The notes under the pieces: model-generated
Database searches by the model: none
What the model saw: only the letters and a program-made list of their open reading frames with translations
What the model was told of the DNA's origin: nothing
DNA from: Nonomuraea ceibae
GTDB lineage: Bacteria; Actinomycetota; Actinomycetes; Streptosporangiales; Streptosporangiaceae
Reading direction: 5' to 3'
DNA length: 64,000 nt
NCBI RefSeq assembly: GCF_019396325.1
Contig: NZ_JAHKRO010000018.1
Span: 45,562-109,561 of the forward strand
Shown: positions 7,427 to 15,596 of the stretch, piece by piece
How positions within the stretch are numbered: position 1 is the first letter of the stretch
Layout: every line of letters starts with the position of its first letter
Position numbers and translations under genes: made by a program

Positions 7427-8506
7427 GTGCGGATTGCGCTGAAGGAATGCGTCTGGGAGTCGCTCGGCGGTGATCTGTTCGTCATCACCGATCCGCGCGA
7501 GGTGGTGACGCTGGCCGACGAGGAGGGCCAGGTGGCCGCGCTCTTCGCCGCGCTGGACCGGGGCCCGTGCACGGTGCCCGAGCTGCGCGAGCGGCTCGCG
7601 GAGGGCGGCGTCGCGCTGGGCGAGGACGACGTGCACGGTGCCGTGGCGGCGCTGGACTCGCTCGGCCTGGTCGAGTACGAGGCCGACCGCACGCTCGGCG
7701 ACCCGGCCCTGGACGCCCGCCACTTCTCCAACCTGGCCTTCTTCGGCACGCACTCCCGGCTCGACAGGCCGCGCGCCGAGTTCGTCTCGCGGTTGCGCCG
7801 CTCGCACGTGCTCGTGCTGGGCGTCGGCGGCGGCGGCTCCTCGGTCGTGCAGGCCCTGGCCGGGCTCGGCGTGGGCCGGCTGACGCTGGTCGACAGGGAC
7901 GAGGTCGAGCCGCGCAACTTCGCCAGGCAGTTCCTCTACCATCACGCCGACATCGGCCGGTCCAAGGTCGAGTGCGCGGCCGAGTGGGTGCGCGCGTTCG
8001 ACCCGGAGATCGAGGTGCGCCCGGTGGAGCGCTGGATCTCCGGCCCCGACGACCTGAAGGACCTGCTGGACGGCGTGGACCTGGTCGCGGGCGGCCTCGA
8101 CGGGCACCCGGACGCCAACCTGTGGATCAGCGACGCCGCCGTGGGCGCGGGGGTGCCGCTGGTGGTGGGCGGGATCACCCGCTCGGAGGTCGTCTACTAC
8201 TCGGTGTCGCCGGGCCGCAGTGCGTGCGTCCGGTGCGACTGGAGCGACCGGCCGCCGGCGGACGAGGCGAGCAGCGGCGGTTTCGTCGAGCGCAACCGGG
8301 ACCGGCTGGCGCTGAGCAACACCCTGATCGGGCCGCTGGCGATGCAGATCGGCTCGCTGGTCGCCTACGAGGCGCTGCGCTACCTGACCGGGTTCGAGGA
8401 GCCGCGGGCGGCGGGCGCGTACATCCGCCTGGACCTGCGTGAGGGCCTGGCGCCGTCGCGGCACCCGTTCACCCGCGACGACGCCTGCCCGGTGTGCCCG
8501 CGATGA
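7427..8506 (+). CDS. ThiF/MccB-like adenylating enzyme with PqqD-like N-terminal region
   Basis: A 359-residue protein. Residues 1 to about 90 resemble a small winged-helix or PqqD-like peptide-recognition element. From about residue 120 follows an E1-like ATP-binding fold: GVGGGGSS nucleotide loop, LVDRDEVEPRNFARQF with the conserved Asp and Arg, and GRSKVE. Two CxxC pairs (CVRC near residue 266; CPVC at the C-terminus) match the structural zinc site of this family. Such enzymes adenylate a C-terminal carboxylate (MccB, PaaA, ThiF) or act as E1-like partners in TOMM pathways. There is no YcaO protein nearby, so a MccB-like role on the 18-residue peptide is favoured. The GTG start follows AGGAGG; an ATG at 7412 has a poor ribosome site. 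It overlaps the next gene by 4 bp. Confidence 0.82.
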   Translation: MRIALKECVWESLGGDLFVITDPREVVTLADEEGQVAALFAALDRGPCTVPELRERLAEGGVALGEDDVHGAVAALDSLGLVEYEADRTLGDPALDARHFSNLAFFGTHSRLDRPRAEFVSRLRRSHVLVLGVGGGGSSVVQALAGLGVGRLTLVDRDEVEPRNFARQFLYHHADIGRSKVECAAEWVRAFDPEIEVRPVERWISGPDDLKDLLDGVDLVAGGLDGHPDANLWISDAAVGAGVPLVVGGITRSEVVYYSVSPGRSACVRCDWSDRPPADEASSGGFVERNRDRLALSNTLIGPLAMQIGSLVAYEALRYLTGFEEPRAAGAYIRLDLREGLAPSRHPFTRDDACPVCPR

Positions 8507-9660
8507 GCGGCGGGACTGTCGCGCTGCGCCCGCTCAGCCTGGTCGAGGAGGGTGACGAGGTCCTCGTCGGCGATCCGGAGACCGGCACGTTCGTGGCGAT
8601 CCCGGCGGTCGGCGGCGTGGTGATCGCCGCGCTGCGTGACGGCGCGAGCGTCGAGGAGGCCGCCCGGCGCGCCGAGGAGTTCGCGGGTGAGCCGGTGGAC
8701 GTGCCGTCGTTCGTGGAGACGCTGCGTGAGCTGGGCTTCCTCGACGAGGGCGAGCGAGTGCCGGTCGCGACCGCGCCCGTGCAGGGCCGCCGGTGGCTGC
8801 GCGGGGTTCCCGCGTGGGTGGCCAGGCCGCTGTTCGGCCGCGTGGCGTGGACGGTGTACGCGCTGGCGGCGGTGTTCGACCTGGCCGTGCTGGTCCTGGT
8901 GCCGTCGTTGCGCCCGGCGCCCGCGCAGGACGCGTTCGTCCTGGACGACGTGGGGCTGAGCGCGGTGCTGCTGTACGCCTTCCAGCTCGGCCTGGTCGCC
9001 GTGCACGAGTGCTGGCACTGGCTGGCGGCCCGGTCGCTGGACATCCCGGCGCGGTTCGGGCTGGACCGGCGGATGGCGTTCCTGGTGTTCGAGACCGATC
9101 TGTCGCAGCTGTGGTCGGTGCCGAGGCGGCAGCGTTACGGCCCGCTGCTGGCCGGGCTGGCGATCGACGCGGTGATGCTGGCCGTGCTGCTGGCGGGGCA
9201 GCTCGTGGTGACCTCGCCGCTGCTCGCGGCGTGGGCGTTCGTGCTGCTGTTCCAGATCGCCTGGCAGTGCATGGTGTTCCTGCGCACCGACCTGTACGCG
9301 GTGCTGGCCACCCGGCTGGGCTGCAAGGACCTGTGGCGGGTCAAGTCGCTGATGCTGCGCCGGGCGTTCGGCCGGCTGAGCGCCGAGCAGGAGGCGGAGC
9401 TGGCGGCCGCCGACCCGGACGACGTGCGGGCCGGGCGCTGGTTCCGCTGGGTGTGGCTGGGCGGCCTGCTGGTGGTGGCGGTGTGGCTGGCCTACTTCGT
9501 GCTGCCGGTGGTCACCGGGCTGCTGGCGTGGACGGCCGGCGAGGTCGCCGCCGGGCCGGGTGCCTGGGGGTTCTGGTGGGCGATCGGCTGCGCCGCCGTG
9601 GCGCTGGGCCCGTGGCTGGTGGCCGCCGCGCTGGTCGTGAAGGAGAGGACCGCCCGGTAG
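8503..9660 (+). CDS. M50-like membrane zinc metalloprotease with PqqD-like N-terminal region
   Basis: A 385-residue membrane protein, translationally coupled to the ThiF-like gene (ATGA). Residues 1 to about 90 look PqqD-like (GTFVAIPAVGGVVIAALRDG, then a helix ending ELGFLDEGE). Membrane segments follow, with HECWH (the HExxH zinc motif) at about residue 169 in a helix, and FLRTDLYAVL near residue 265 providing a candidate third zinc ligand (Asp). The layout matches the putative peptide zinc metalloproteases found in RiPP clusters. It may cleave or export the modified 18-residue peptide. The gene ends 6 bp before an iron box, so the cassette is not clearly part of the iron regulon. Confidence 0.8.
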   Translation: MSGGTVALRPLSLVEEGDEVLVGDPETGTFVAIPAVGGVVIAALRDGASVEEAARRAEEFAGEPVDVPSFVETLRELGFLDEGERVPVATAPVQGRRWLRGVPAWVARPLFGRVAWTVYALAAVFDLAVLVLVPSLRPAPAQDAFVLDDVGLSAVLLYAFQLGLVAVHECWHWLAARSLDIPARFGLDRRMAFLVFETDLSQLWSVPRRQRYGPLLAGLAIDAVMLAVLLAGQLVVTSPLLAAWAFVLLFQIAWQCMVFLRTDLYAVLATRLGCKDLWRVKSLMLRRAFGRLSAEQEAELAAADPDDVRAGRWFRWVWLGGLLVVAVWLAYFVLPVVTGLLAWTAGEVAAGPGAWGFWWAIGCAAVALGPWLVAAALVVKERTAR

Positions 9661-9666
9661 TGCCTA

Positions 9667-9685
9667 TTAGGTAAGGCTGCCCTAA
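9667..9685. promoter_or_regulatory. Iron box (DmdR/IdeR/DtxR operator) 1
   Basis: TTAGGTAAGGCTGCCCTAA is a 19-bp near-palindrome that closely fits the actinobacterial DtxR/IdeR/DmdR consensus (TTAGGTTAGGCTCACCTAA type). It lies 40 bp before the siderophore-binding lipoprotein start. Confidence 0.88.
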
Positions 9686-9691
9686 TATTGC

Positions 9692-9710
9692 TTAGGCTTT
9701 GCTTACCTAA
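9692..9710. promoter_or_regulatory. Iron box (DmdR/IdeR/DtxR operator) 2
   Basis: TTAGGCTTTGCTTACCTAA is a second 19-bp iron box, 25 bp from the first and 15 bp before the GTG start of the lipoprotein gene. Tandem boxes suggest tight iron repression. Confidence 0.82.
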
Positions 9711-9724
9711 CATGGGAGTCGACT

Positions 9725-10711
9725 GTGGCATCCTCCATCCGCGCGAGCCTGATCGCGCTCCTGGCCGCCGCCGGCCTGGCGGCCTGCGGGTCGGGCGGGA
9801 CGACCGCCGAGGGCGGTCAGGCGGCGGCGAAGGCGCAGACACGCACCGTCCAGCACGACGCGGGCACCGCCGAGGTGCCCGTCGCGCCCAAGCGCGTCGT
9901 CTCGGTCAGCGTGACCATCACCGGTCACCTGCTCGCCCTGGAGGCGCCGGTCGTCGCGTCGCAGGCCACCGCGCCCGGCCCCATCACCGACGGCAACGGC
10001 TTCTTCAAGCAGTGGGCCGACGTGGCCGCCCAGCGCGGCGTCCAGGTCCTCTACCAGGGCTTCGAGCCCGACCTGGAGAAGGTCATCGCGGCCAAGCCCG
10101 ACCTGATCGTCGGCGCGGCCACCGGCGCCGACAGCGCCGCCAAGGTCTACGACAAGCTCCAGGCCATCGCGCCCACCGTGCTGTTCCGCCACGACAACCT
10201 GACCTGGCAGGACCTCAGCGCCAAGCTCGGCAAGGCCCTCGGCCTGGAGGCCAACGCCACCAAGCTGGTCGAGACGTACGACGCCAGGATCGCCGAGGTC
10301 AAGGCCAAGATCAAGGTGCCGGAGCAGGAGGCGGTGCTGCTGCGCGACAACAACACCGACATCCCCGTCTTCACCGACAAGTCCGCGCAGGGCGGGCTGC
10401 TCGCCTCCCTCGGCTTCGCCATCCACCCCATCGACGCCTCCATGGCGGCCGAGTCCAGCAAGGAGGGCGGCGGCCGCACCGACATCGTCAACGTCGCCCA
10501 GGAGAACGTGGTCAAGGCGTTCGGCGACAGCTCGCTCTTCTTCGTCTCGCACAGCCCCGAGCAGATCGCCGCGACCAGCGCCAAGCCGCTGTGGAAGGAC
10601 CTGCCCGCCGTCGCCGGCAAGCGCGTGCACGACCTCGGCCTCGACTCCTTCCGTATCGACTACTACAGCGCCTCCAACATCGTGGACCGGATCGAGCAGC
10701 AGTTCTCCTGA
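9725..10711 (+). CDS. Catecholate siderophore-binding lipoprotein (FepB/FecB type)
   Basis: A 328-residue ABC receptor of the helical-backbone metal-receptor class. The signal peptide ends in a lipobox (GLAACGSGG). The two lobes follow the FepB pattern (VAPKRVVSVSVTITGHLLAL, then KPDLIVGAATG). It should capture ferric siderophore at the outer membrane face and pass it to the permeases encoded divergently at 11674-13658. GTG 9725 is preceded by GGGAG and two iron boxes. Its stop overlaps the esterase start by one base (TGATG). In the myxochelin cluster the comparable gene is mxcB. Confidence 0.9.
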   Translation: MASSIRASLIALLAAAGLAACGSGGTTAEGGQAAAKAQTRTVQHDAGTAEVPVAPKRVVSVSVTITGHLLALEAPVVASQATAPGPITDGNGFFKQWADVAAQRGVQVLYQGFEPDLEKVIAAKPDLIVGAATGADSAAKVYDKLQAIAPTVLFRHDNLTWQDLSAKLGKALGLEANATKLVETYDARIAEVKAKIKVPEQEAVLLRDNNTDIPVFTDKSAQGGLLASLGFAIHPIDASMAAESSKEGGGRTDIVNVAQENVVKAFGDSSLFFVSHSPEQIAATSAKPLWKDLPAVAGKRVHDLGLDSFRIDYYSASNIVDRIEQQFS

Positions 10712-11661
10712 TGCGCGATCTGCCTCCCCAGGTGCCCAGACCCGCGCCGCCGCAGGTCGTGCCCACCCCGCCGGTGGACGGCACGACCTCGCCGGTGATC
10801 TCCGCGCCCGCCCCGGACCGCCGCGCCGTCACGTTCCTGTGGCGCGGCCGGGCCGGGGAGGTGCGGGTACGGGCCAACAAACTCACCCACCAGAGCGACG
10901 CCGCCCTCATGGAACGCGACGGCGACCTGTGGCACCGCACCTACCTGGTGCGGCCCGGCTGGCGCTCGTCCTACCTGCTGACGGTCGACGGCCAGGACGT
11001 GCCCGACCCGCTCAACCCGCGCCGCTGGCGGGGCTTCTCGATCGCCGAGACGGCCCCGCCGTCCCCCTGGCTCACCCCCGGCGAGCCGCGCCACCGCCTG
11101 TCCCGCCTGCCCCTCGGCTGGCGCTACGACCCGGTACGGCCCGCCGAGGGCAGCCTGGTCATGCTCGACGGCGAGCACTGGGTGGACGACCTGCCCGTCA
11201 TCCTCGACAACCTGATCGGCGCGGGCGCGATCCCGCCGGTCACCGCCTGGCTCGTCGAGTCGGGGCCGGACCGGGCCGCCCGCCTCACCTGCGACGCCGC
11301 CTTCGCCGACGCCCTGCCGTACGAGGGCCGTACCGTGATCGCCGGGCAGAGCTTCGGCGGCCTGGCCGCCGTGCACGCCGCGCACCGGCATCCCGACCGG
11401 TTCGCGGCGGCGCTGTCACAGTCCGGGTCGTTCTGGTGGCCCAACGGCCCGGAGCCCGAACGGCTCACCGGGCAGATCGCTGCCCGGCCGCCCCGGGTGC
11501 ACCTGCAGACCGGCACGCTGGAGTGGGCGCTGCACGGCCCCACCGAGCGGCTGCGGCAAGCACTCGGCGACGCGGGCACCCACGCCGCGTTCGAGGGCGG
11601 CCACGACCGCTACTGCTGGCGCAACGAGCTGGCGGACGGCCTGATCGCCCTCTACGGCTGA
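10711..11661 (+). CDS. Enterochelin esterase-like ferric-siderophore hydrolase (Fes family)
   Basis: A 316-residue alpha/beta hydrolase. The nucleophile elbow GQSFGG is near residue 213, LSQSGSFWW follows, and the catalytic His lies in GGHDRYCWR near residue 297. The N-terminal half matches the Fes immunoglobulin-like domain (VTFLWRGRAGEVRV, MERDGDLWHRTY). There is no signal peptide, so it works in the cytoplasm to release iron. Compared with E. coli Fes as I recall it, the segment just before GQSFGG is shorter by roughly 14 residues: the ELLPxV stretch is missing. Since a myxochelin-type product has amide rather than ester bonds, the substrate is uncertain. It is coupled to the lipoprotein gene. 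Confidence 0.86.
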   Translation: MRDLPPQVPRPAPPQVVPTPPVDGTTSPVISAPAPDRRAVTFLWRGRAGEVRVRANKLTHQSDAALMERDGDLWHRTYLVRPGWRSSYLLTVDGQDVPDPLNPRRWRGFSIAETAPPSPWLTPGEPRHRLSRLPLGWRYDPVRPAEGSLVMLDGEHWVDDLPVILDNLIGAGAIPPVTAWLVESGPDRAARLTCDAAFADALPYEGRTVIAGQSFGGLAAVHAAHRHPDRFAAALSQSGSFWWPNGPEPERLTGQIAARPPRVHLQTGTLEWALHGPTERLRQALGDAGTHAAFEGGHDRYCWRNELADGLIALYG

Positions 11662-11673
11662 TCGGGGCCGCCG

Positions 11674-12690
11674 CTACTTGCGCCATTCGCGGTAGATGAG
11701 CCAGGCCAGGTAGATCCCGCCGAGGCCGCCCGTCAGGACGCCGACCGGGAGCTGCCCGGGGGTGGGCAGCCGCTGCACGAGCAGGTCCGCGGCGGCCAGG
11801 AGCAGCGCGCCCATCGCGGCCGACGAGCCCACCCCCGGCCCGGGGGCCCGCGTGACGCGCCGGGCGAGCTGCGGCGCGGCCAGCGCGACGAACCCGATCG
11901 GCCCGGCGCTCGACACCGCCACCCCGGACAGCCCGACCGCGACCAGCAGCAGCACCAGGCGCAGCCGCTCGACCCGGACCCCGAGTGCCCCGGCCGCCGC
12001 GTCGCCCATCTCGATCAGCGCCAGCGCCCGGCTGAGCCCCAGCGTGACCGGCAGCCCGATCGCCACGGCCAGCGCGACCGGCCACACCTTCTCCCAGCCG
12101 GTCCCGGACAGGCTGCCGATCAGCCACACCTTGGCCCCCTGCGACTCGTACAGGTCGGCCCTGGTCAGCAGGTAGGCGATGAGCGACTGGAGCATCGCGG
12201 TGACGCCGATGCCGACGAGCACGAGCCGCGTCCCCTTGACGCCGCGCTGGAACGACAGCACGTACACCAGCAGCCCGGCCCCGAGCCCGCACGCCAGCGC
12301 TCCCAGCGAGATCGCCTGCGCGCTCGCCGCGCCGAACACCAGGAGCATGAGCACGGCCCCGGCGGCGGCTCCGGCGTTGACGCCGATGATGTCGGGGCTG
12401 CCGAGCGGGTTGCGCGACAGGCTCTGCACGACCGCGCCGCCCACGCCGAGCGCCGCGCCCACCAGCAGGGCGAGCAGCACCCGGGGCGCACGCAGCGAGT
12501 AGACGACCATCTCGCTGGTGGCGTCGCCCTGGCCGAACAGCGTGCGCAGCGCCTCGCCGACGCCCACGGCCGAGCCGGTGCTCAGCCCGAACAGCCCCAC
12601 CGCCATCCCGGCCGCGGCCAGGCAGAGAACCACCGCGGACGCGCGCGGGTGGACCCGCACCGCGATTCCGGGCATCCGTACCGTCTTCAC
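11674..12690 (-). CDS. Ferric siderophore ABC permease, FepG/FecD type
   Basis: A 338-residue FecCD-family permease with about ten membrane segments. Family motifs include SLSRNPLGSPDIIGVNAGAA and GPIGFVALAAPQLAR. The GTG start at 12690 overlaps the upstream permease stop (GTGA). It forms a heterodimeric channel with the product of 12687-13658. The gene converges on the esterase gene with only 12 bp between them. Confidence 0.92.
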   Translation of the reverse strand: MKTVRMPGIAVRVHPRASAVVLCLAAAGMAVGLFGLSTGSAVGVGEALRTLFGQGDATSEMVVYSLRAPRVLLALLVGAALGVGGAVVQSLSRNPLGSPDIIGVNAGAAAGAVLMLLVFGAASAQAISLGALACGLGAGLLVYVLSFQRGVKGTRLVLVGIGVTAMLQSLIAYLLTRADLYESQGAKVWLIGSLSGTGWEKVWPVALAVAIGLPVTLGLSRALALIEMGDAAAGALGVRVERLRLVLLLVAVGLSGVAVSSAGPIGFVALAAPQLARRVTRAPGPGVGSSAAMGALLLAAADLLVQRLPTPGQLPVGVLTGGLGGIYLAWLIYREWRK

Positions 12691-13658
12691 GCCGGGATCG
12701 CCTTCCGCCTGCGCAGGAGATAGATGAAGATCGGCGCTCCGAGGAACGCCGTCACGATGCCGCTCTCCAGCTCGGCCGGCCGGACGACCACCCGGCCGAG
12801 CACGTCGGCGGCCAGCAGCAGCGCGGGCGCGAACACCGCCGAGTAGCCGATCACCCACCGGTGGTCGGGCCCGGTGAAGGCGCGCACCGCGTGCGGCGCC
12901 ATCAGCCCGATGAAGCCGATCGGCCCCGCCGCCGCCGTGGCCGCGCCGCACAGCAGCGTGATCGCGATGCCGGTCAGCAGCCGGATGCGGCCCAGCCGTA
13001 CGCCGAGCGCCTGGCCGGTCTGCTCGCCGAGGGCGAGCGCGTTGAGCCCGCGCCCGAGGCCCAGCGCCAGCAGCGTGCCGGCCAGGACGAACGGCGCGAC
13101 CTGCTGCACCACGTCGAGCGAGCGCCCGGCCAGCGCCCCGACGTCCCAGAAGCGCCACTGGTCGAACACCCCGGCGTCCAGCGACAGCACGCCGTTGATG
13201 GCGGCGATCAGCGACGCGCTGACGGCTGCCCCGGCCAGCACCAGCCGGGTCGGATGGTGGGCGCCCAGCGCGTAGACGACGACGGAGGCGATCAGCGCCC
13301 CGGCCATCGAGAACCACACCCACGTCGACATGTCGGAGGCGCCGAAGAAGAGGATCGAGCACACGACGGCCAGCGACGCCCCGGAGTTGACGCCGAGCAG
13401 CCCGGGGTCGGCCAGCGGGTTGCGGGTCAGCGCCTGCATGAGGGCGCCGGCCAGGCCGAGGGCGGCGCCGACGCAGATGCCGAGCAGCGTGCGCGGGACC
13501 CGCAGGTCGTGGACGACGGCGGCGGTCTCGCCTCCGTCGGGCTGCCAGAACTGCTGCCACACCTCGCCGAGCGGGATGTCCTGCGCGCCGACCGCGAGGC
13601 TCAAAACGCTCATACACAGGAAAACCGCACTCAAGACCACAAGTCCCGTCAAGCGCAT
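12687..13658 (-). CDS. Ferric siderophore ABC permease, FepD/FecC type
   Basis: A 323-residue FecCD permease ([20 protein letters not shown] and [19 protein letters not shown] are the family signatures). ATG 13658 has a good GAGAGGG ribosome site; a TTG at 13679 would overlap the iron box. It is first in a two-gene operon under the iron box at 13672-13690. No FepC-type ATPase follows, so the ATPase must come from elsewhere. Confidence 0.92.
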   Translation of the reverse strand: MRLTGLVVLSAVFLCMSVLSLAVGAQDIPLGEVWQQFWQPDGGETAAVVHDLRVPRTLLGICVGAALGLAGALMQALTRNPLADPGLLGVNSGASLAVVCSILFFGASDMSTWVWFSMAGALIASVVVYALGAHHPTRLVLAGAAVSASLIAAINGVLSLDAGVFDQWRFWDVGALAGRSLDVVQQVAPFVLAGTLLALGLGRGLNALALGEQTGQALGVRLGRIRLLTGIAITLLCGAATAAAGPIGFIGLMAPHAVRAFTGPDHRWVIGYSAVFAPALLLAADVLGRVVVRPAELESGIVTAFLGAPIFIYLLRRRKAIPA

Positions 13659-13671
13659 GAAATCCCTCTCT

Positions 13672-13690
13672 TTAGGCAAGGCTTACCTTA
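13672..13690. promoter_or_regulatory. Iron box for the permease operon
   Basis: TTAGGCAAGGCTTACCTTA is a 19-bp DtxR/DmdR-type box, 13 bp upstream of the fepD-like start on the minus strand, close enough to block its promoter or ribosome site. Confidence 0.87.
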
Positions 13691-13719
13691 TCTTGAACGC
13701 CGGGCCGTCTCGCTCTAGA

Positions 13720-13738
13720 TTAGGCAAGCCTTACCTAA
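13720..13738. promoter_or_regulatory. Iron box for the DHB biosynthesis operon
   Basis: TTAGGCAAGCCTTACCTAA is a 19-bp box, 8 bp upstream of the dhbA-like ATG on the plus strand. Together with the box at 13672 it gives each divergent operon its own repressor site. Confidence 0.88.
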
Positions 13739-13746
13739 GGAGTGAG

Positions 13747-14499
13747 ATGGAGTTTCGGGGGAGTCATGCTCTCGTGACCGGCGCGGGCCGGGGCATCGGC
13801 GAAGCGGTCGCGTCCCAGCTCGCCGGGCTCGGCGCCGCCGTCACCGTCGTCGACGTGGACGCCGGCCTGGCCGGACGCGTCGCCGCCCGGCTGCGCGAGG
13901 CCGGCCACCTGGCCACCGCCCGGCCCGCCGACGTCAGCGACGCGGCCGCCGTCGAGCGGGCGGTCGCCGAGGCCGAGGCCGAGTTCGGGCCGCCGGGCAT
14001 CCTCGTCAACGTCGCCGGGGTGCTCGCGCTCGGCCCGGTGCTGGAGTTCGGCGACGCCGACTGGCAGCGCCTGTTCGCCGTCAACGCCGACGGCGTCTTC
14101 CACACCAGCCGCGCCGTCGCCCGCCGGATGGTCGCCCGCGGCGACGGCGTCATCATCACCGTCGGCTCCAACGCGGCAGGCGTGCCCCGGGCCCACATGG
14201 CCGGCTACGCCGCCTCCAAGGCCGCCGCCACCATGTTCACCAAGTGCCTGGGGCTGGAGCTGGCCCCGCACGGCATCCGCTGCAACGTCGTCGCGCCCGG
14301 CTCCACCGACACCGCCATGCAGCGCGCCATGACCGCCGACCCGGTCAAGGGCGCGCCCGAGATGTACCGGCTCGGCATCCCGCTCGGCCGCATCGCCGAC
14401 CCCGCCGACGTGGCCGACGCGGTCGTCTTCCTCGCCTCCGACAGGGCGCGCCACATCACCCTGCACGACCTGTACGTGGACGGCGGGGCCTCACTGTGA
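13747..14499 (+). CDS. dhbA: 2,3-dihydro-2,3-dihydroxybenzoate dehydrogenase
   Basis: A 250-residue short-chain dehydrogenase (EntA/DhbA/MxcC class). The nucleotide motif is [13 protein letters not shown] and the active site Tyr-x-x-x-Lys is in [21 protein letters not shown]. It oxidises 2,3-dihydro-2,3-dihydroxybenzoate to 2,3-dihydroxybenzoate with NAD, the last step of DHB synthesis. ATG 13747 follows AAGGAGTGAG. It is the first gene of the biosynthetic operon (13747-22072) and sits directly under an iron box. The SDR family alone is broad; the DHB role is fixed by the adjacent isochorismate synthase, isochorismatase and DHB-AMP ligase genes. Confidence 0.92.
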   Translation: MEFRGSHALVTGAGRGIGEAVASQLAGLGAAVTVVDVDAGLAGRVAARLREAGHLATARPADVSDAAAVERAVAEAEAEFGPPGILVNVAGVLALGPVLEFGDADWQRLFAVNADGVFHTSRAVARRMVARGDGVIITVGSNAAGVPRAHMAGYAASKAAATMFTKCLGLELAPHGIRCNVVAPGSTDTAMQRAMTADPVKGAPEMYRLGIPLGRIADPADVADAVVFLASDRARHITLHDLYVDGGASL

Positions 14500-14510
14500 A
14501 GGACACACCG

Positions 14511-15596
14511 ATGGACGAGTTCTTCCTCGCCTCGCCGCGCGGCACCCTGCTGGCCGGCGGGCCGTACTTCGCGGTGCCGCCGTCGGCGCGCAAGAACGCG
14601 CTGGCCGACCTGCCCGCGCGGGCGGCCGGCGCGCTCGGGGTGGCGCTGGCGGCCGGGCACACCGCCCCGGTCGTCGTGGGCGCGATCCCGTTCGCGCCCG
14701 ACGCCGACGCCTGCCTGTACGTCCCCCGCTGGGTACGCCACGGGCCGCCGCCGGGGCCGGGCGCCCCGGCCGCGCCGCTCGCCGCGGACCCGGGCGACTC
14801 CGAGCAGGTCCCGCCGCCCCTGGAGTACGCCGAGGCGGTGCGCCGGGCCGTGAAACGGCTGCGCGCCGGCGACCTGGACAAGGTGGTGCTGGCCCGCTCC
14901 CTCACGATCCCGTACGAGGGCGACCTGACGCCGCTGGTCGAGGCGCTGGCCGAACGCGACCCCACCGGCTACACGTTCGCCGCCGCGCTGCCCGGCGGCC
15001 GGACCCTGCTGGGCGCCAGCCCCGAGCTGCTCGTCTCCCGCTCCGGCCGGACCGTCGTGGCCAACCCGCTGGCCGGGTCCGCGCCGCGCGGCGCCGACCC
15101 GGGCCACCTGATGACCTCGGCCAAGGACCGGCGCGAGCACGCCCTCGTGGTCGAGGCCGTCGCCGCCGCGCTGCGGCCCCACTGCAGCACGCTGTCGGTG
15201 CCCGAGCAGCCGTCGCTGGTGCCGACCGCCTCGATGTGGCACCTGTCCACCCGCATCTCCGGCGAGCTGGCCGACCCCGCCACCACGTCGCTGGAGCTGG
15301 CCGCCGCCCTGCACCCCACCCCCGCCGTCTGCGGCACCCCCACCGACGCCGCCCGGCAGCTCATCGCCGAGCTGGAGCCGTTCGACCGGGGCTTCTACAC
15401 CGGCCTCGTCGGCTGGCAGGACGCCGCCGGCGACGGCGAATGGGTGGTCGCCATCCGCTGCGCGGTCGCCGACGGCACCGCCCTGACCCTGTACGCCGGC
15501 GCCGGCATCGTGGCCGACTCCGACCCAGACGCCGAACTCGCCGAGACCTCCGCCAAATTCCGCACGACGCTGGGAGCGCTGCATGTGGCCCGATGA
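14511..15596 (+). CDS. dhbC: Isochorismate synthase
   Basis: A 361-residue chorismate-using enzyme (EntC/DhbC/MxcD). Family motifs include [51 protein letters not shown] and [12 protein letters not shown]. It converts chorismate to isochorismate, with Mg2+ bound by conserved Glu residues. ATG 14511 has AAGGAC upstream; GTG 14496 overlapping the dhbA stop is an alternative adding five residues. It is a little shorter at the N-terminus than typical EntC (about 390 residues). It overlaps dhbE by 14 bp. Confidence 0.93.
   Translation: MDEFFLASPRGTLLAGGPYFAVPPSARKNALADLPARAAGALGVALAAGHTAPVVVGAIPFAPDADACLYVPRWVRHGPPPGPGAPAAPLAADPGDSEQVPPPLEYAEAVRRAVKRLRAGDLDKVVLARSLTIPYEGDLTPLVEALAERDPTGYTFAAALPGGRTLLGASPELLVSRSGRTVVANPLAGSAPRGADPGHLMTSAKDRREHALVVEAVAAALRPHCSTLSVPEQPSLVPTASMWHLSTRISGELADPATTSLELAAALHPTPAVCGTPTDAARQLIAELEPFDRGFYTGLVGWQDAAGDGEWVVAIRCAVADGTALTLYAGAGIVADSDPDAELAETSAKFRTTLGALHVAR

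Noticed and set aside
7287..8506. Classical TOMM (thiazole/oxazole) pathway
   Set aside because: There is no YcaO or flavin dehydrogenase gene, and the peptide has no Cys or Ser and only one Thr.
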